A program made the position numbers and the translations under genes. From positions 2,728,001 to 2,792,000 of the forward strand of contig NZ_CP124836.1 of NCBI RefSeq assembly GCF_029964055.1: 64,000 bases of DNA, written 5' to 3'. This DNA comes from Arthrobacter sp. EM1. Lineage in GTDB: Bacteria > Actinomycetota > Actinomycetes > Actinomycetales > Micrococcaceae. Shown here piece after piece: positions 61,652 through 64,000 of the stretch (its first letter is position 1; the number at the start of each line of letters is the position of its first letter). Under the pieces are notes generated by a model. It was not told the DNA's origin. It saw only the letters and a program-made list of their open reading frames with translations, and made no database searches.

Positions 61652-62868
61652 GCACGGAACAGCTTCCGGAGCACCCGGAATTTCTCTGGCGCAACCCGGA
61701 GCCCAAGTCCTCCTACGACGCAGTGATTGTCGGCGGCGGCGGGCACGGCCTCGCCACCGCCTACTACTTGGCCAAGAACCACGGCATGACGAACATCGCG
61801 GTGCTGGAAAAGGGCTGGCTTGCCGGCGGGAACATGGCCCGGAACACCACCATCATCCGCTCCAACTACCTCTGGGACGAGAGCGCGGCGATCTACGAGC
61901 ACGCCCTGAAGCTGTGGGAGATCCTGCCGGAGGAGCTCGAGTATGACTTCCTGTTCAGCCAGCGCGGCGTGATGAACCTCGCCCACACCCTGGGCGATGT
62001 CCGCGAAAGTATCCGACGGGTGGGGGCCAACAAGCTCAACGGAGTGGATGCGGAGTGGCTGGATCCGCAGCAGGTCAAGGAACTCTGCCCCATCCTGAAC
62101 ATCAACGACAACATCCGCTACCCCGTTATGGGCGCCACGTACCAGCCGCGCGCCGGCATCGCCAAGCACGACCACGTCGCGTGGGCCTTTGCCCGCAAAT
62201 GCGATGAGCTCGGCGTGGACATCATTCAGAACTGCGAAGTCACCGGCTTCGTCAAGGACGGCAACAAGGTGGTCGGGGTCAAGACCAACCAGGGCACCAT
62301 CCACACCGAAAAGGTGGGTCTCTGCGCGGCCGGCCACAGCTCGGTGCTGGCCGAGATGGCCGGTTTCCGGCTGCCGATCCAGTCCCACCCGCTCCAGGCC
62401 CTCGTGTCCGAACTCCACGAACCGGTCCACCCCACCGTCGTCATGTCCAACCATGTCCACGTCTACGTCTCCCAGGCACACAAGGGCGAACTCGTTATGG
62501 GCGCCGGCGTTGATTCCTACAACGGCTACGGGCAGCGCGGATCCTTCCACGTGATCGAGCACCAGATGGCCGCCGCCGTCGAGCTCTTCCCGATTTTCGC
62601 CCGGGCCCACGTGCTCCGGACCTGGGGCGGGATCGTTGACACCACACTGGATGCCTCCCCCATCGTCGGCACCACCCCGGTGGAGAACATGTTCGTCAAC
62701 TGCGGCTGGGGAACCGGCGGATTCAAGGGCACCCCGGCCGCCGGGCTGACCTTCGCGCACACCATCGCCACTGGAACGCCGCACAAGCTCAACAAACCTT
62801 TTGCCCTCGAGCGCTTCGAAACCGGCGCCCTGATCGATGAACACGGCGCCGCCGCCGTGGCCCACTAG
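61648..62868 (+). CDS. soxB: Sarcosine oxidase subunit beta
   Basis: A 406-residue FAD/FMN subunit of heterotetrameric sarcosine oxidase. The FAD loop is [18 protein letters not shown], the [21 protein letters not shown] segment [15 protein letters not shown] follows, and H174 in [14 protein letters not shown] corresponds to the His that carries FMN covalently. Length is the family norm. The ATG overlaps the glyA stop by four bases. Confidence 0.96.
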   Translation: MSTEQLPEHPEFLWRNPEPKSSYDAVIVGGGGHGLATAYYLAKNHGMTNIAVLEKGWLAGGNMARNTTIIRSNYLWDESAAIYEHALKLWEILPEELEYDFLFSQRGVMNLAHTLGDVRESIRRVGANKLNGVDAEWLDPQQVKELCPILNINDNIRYPVMGATYQPRAGIAKHDHVAWAFARKCDELGVDIIQNCEVTGFVKDGNKVVGVKTNQGTIHTEKVGLCAAGHSSVLAEMAGFRLPIQSHPLQALVSELHEPVHPTVVMSNHVHVYVSQAHKGELVMGAGVDSYNGYGQRGSFHVIEHQMAAAVELFPIFARAHVLRTWGGIVDTTLDASPIVGTTPVENMFVNCGWGTGGFKGTPAAGLTFAHTIATGTPHKLNKPFALERFETGALIDEHGAAAVAH

Positions 62869-62895
62869 CCGCCGTCCCTTAGAAAGAAGACGCAC

Positions 62896-63318
62896 ATGCT
62901 GCTTATCTCATGCCCCAACTGCGGCTCGCGCGACGAGACCGAGTTCCACTACGGCGGCCAGGCCCACGTCCCGTACCCGGAGAACCCGAACGACCTGAAT
63001 GACAAGGAATGGGCCGAGTTCCTGTTCTACCGCGAAAACACCAAGGGCATTTTCGCCGAACGCTGGCTGCACAGCACCGGATGCCGCCAGTGGTTCAACA
63101 TGCTCCGCGACACCGTGACCTACGGCATCCAGGCCGTGTACCCGATGGGAACGCCCCGGCCCGATGTATCGGTCCCGGCCGCTGCCGAATCCGGCACTGC
63201 CAGCACCACTGCCGAGAGCACCACCACCGGGGACTCCGCCCCAAGCATCGCAGCTTCCAGCATCGCCCCGGCCGCAACACCGGCCAGCACCACTGCCCCG
63301 AAGGGAGCAACCAAGTGA
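62896..63318 (+). CDS. soxD: Sarcosine oxidase subunit delta
   Basis: A 140-residue delta subunit. The N-terminal zinc site MLLISCPNCGSRDETEFHYG and the WLHSTGCRQWFNMLRDT segment are characteristic. The usual subunit has about 90-100 residues; here the last 45 are a low-complexity Ala/Ser/Thr tail (ESGTASTTAESTTTGDSAP and on). It lies 27 bases after soxB with AAAGAAG upstream, and overlaps soxA by four bases. Confidence 0.93.
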   Translation: MLLISCPNCGSRDETEFHYGGQAHVPYPENPNDLNDKEWAEFLFYRENTKGIFAERWLHSTGCRQWFNMLRDTVTYGIQAVYPMGTPRPDVSVPAAAESGTASTTAESTTTGDSAPSIAASSIAPAATPASTTAPKGATK

Positions 63319-64000
63319 CTTCCCAGAACGCCCGCCTTGCCGCCGGCGGACGCATCGACCGCACCATCGCCTGGCGTTTCACCGTGGACGGCGAGGAATT
63401 CACCGGCCACCCGGGCGACACACTCGCCTCGGCCCTGATCGCGAACGGCCGCATCGCCGCCGGCAACTCGCTCTACGAGGACCGGACCCGTGGCATCATG
63501 TCCGCCGGCGTGGAGGAATCCAACGCCATGGTCAAAATTGCTGCGCGCTTCCCCGGCGACGTTGCCGAATCCATGCTCCCGGCCACCACTGTCACCCTGG
63601 TGGACGGCCTGAAAGCAGAACTCCTCAACGGCCTGGGCAAGCTGGACCCGGAGGAGGACCGAGCCGAGTATGACAAGAAATACGTCCATACCGACGTCCT
63701 GGTGATCGGCGGCGGCCCCGCCGGCCTCGCCGCGGCCCGCGAGGCCGTCCGCACCGGCGCCCGCGTGATCCTGATGGACGACCAGCCCGAGCTGGGCGGA
63801 TCCCTCCTTTCCGGCTCAACCGCGCCCGGGCTGACCGAGACCATCGAAGGCAAGCCCGCGCTGGAATGGGTCGGAGACGTCGAAGCCGAACTGGTTTCTG
63901 CCGCCGAGTCCACCGTCCTGAACCGGACATCCGCCTTCGGCGCCTACGACGCAAACTACGTCATCGCCGTCCAGAGCCGCACCGACCACCTGCCCAGCCC
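63315..64000 (+). CDS. soxA: Sarcosine oxidase subunit alpha (N-terminal part)
   Basis: The start of the large alpha subunit, cut at the window end after about 228 residues. GTG 63315 overlaps the soxD stop (GTGA) and follows AAGGGAG. TIAWRFTVDGEEFTGHPGDT and ASALIANGR are the N-terminal ferredoxin-like domain. Then the NAD-binding VLVIGGGPAGLAAAREAV begins the flavin-type fold that carries NAD+, and MDDQPELGGSL follows. The subunit has the tetrahydrofolate-dependent aminomethyltransferase domain further downstream, outside the window. soxG would be expected next. Confidence 0.95.
   Translation, partial: MTSQNARLAAGGRIDRTIAWRFTVDGEEFTGHPGDTLASALIANGRIAAGNSLYEDRTRGIMSAGVEESNAMVKIAARFPGDVAESMLPATTVTLVDGLKAELLNGLGKLDPEEDRAEYDKKYVHTDVLVIGGGPAGLAAAREAVRTGARVILMDDQPELGGSLLSGSTAPGLTETIEGKPALEWVGDVEAELVSAAESTVLNRTSAFGAYDANYVIAVQSRTDHLPS

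Overview
The window is 64 kb of high-GC actinobacterial chromosome, most likely from the Micrococcaceae (Arthrobacter, Pseudarthrobacter or Paenarthrobacter type). This rests on gene content: a mycothiol synthase gene (mshD) beside an orphan GlnR-type regulator, ppk1 followed by a MutT1-type Nudix/phosphatase fusion, an actinobacterial nusG with a long acidic N-terminus, and several GTG or TTG starts. No 16S rRNA gene is present, so the genus is inference.

Region 1 (1-5.3 kb, minus strand) is the ribosomal/secretion cluster tRNA-Trp, secE, nusG, rplK, rplA, rplJ, rplL, with an L10-type leader before rplJ and a GNAT gene between rplA and rplJ. Region 2 (5.5-35 kb) is core and housekeeping material: an aminotransferase; a PspC-domain kinase/regulator pair divergent from three small-to-medium PspC/LiaF-like membrane proteins; phosphofructokinase; a PadR-controlled efflux pump; a YgfZ protein; a nitrobindin; glnR, mshD, ppk and mutT1; thyA-folA; a WXG100-like three-gene unit; asd; murB; and a pair of MaoC dehydratases resembling HadA/HadB. 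Region 3 (35-46.7 kb) holds an ArsR-SulP unit, a CitE-like lyase, an aldo/keto reductase overlapping an alpha-glucosidase, a divergent ROK repressor and a large secreted metzincin with ten calcium-type FG-GAP repeats.

Region 4 (46.7-52.3 kb) is a mobile-element hot spot around tRNA-Met and tRNA-Thr. It holds an intact IS110-family element whose non-coding 5' flank looks like a structured RNA (bridge-RNA candidate), an intact IS481-family element abutting its right side, a truncated second IS110 transposase, a fragment that may come from a relaxase, a nucleoside deaminase and little else.

Region 5 (52.3-64 kb) is a coherent creatinine catabolism cluster: creatininase, an NCS1 permease, PucR and IclR regulators, creatinase, an MHS-type transporter, then glyA and the sarcosine oxidase genes soxB, soxD and soxA (soxA runs off the end). 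Together they would import creatinine or creatine, hydrolyse it to sarcosine plus urea, oxidise sarcosine to glycine and methylene-tetrahydrofolate, and combine these into serine. The divergent MHS/glyA control region carries two well-formed promoters, each followed directly by a copy of the same palindromic operator.

The order tRNA-Thr, tRNA-Met, hadA-like, hadB-like, tRNA-Trp, secE, nusG matches the classical actinobacterial (for example mycobacterial) order, but here it is stretched over 49 kb and rpmG is not seen between the tRNAs and hadA.
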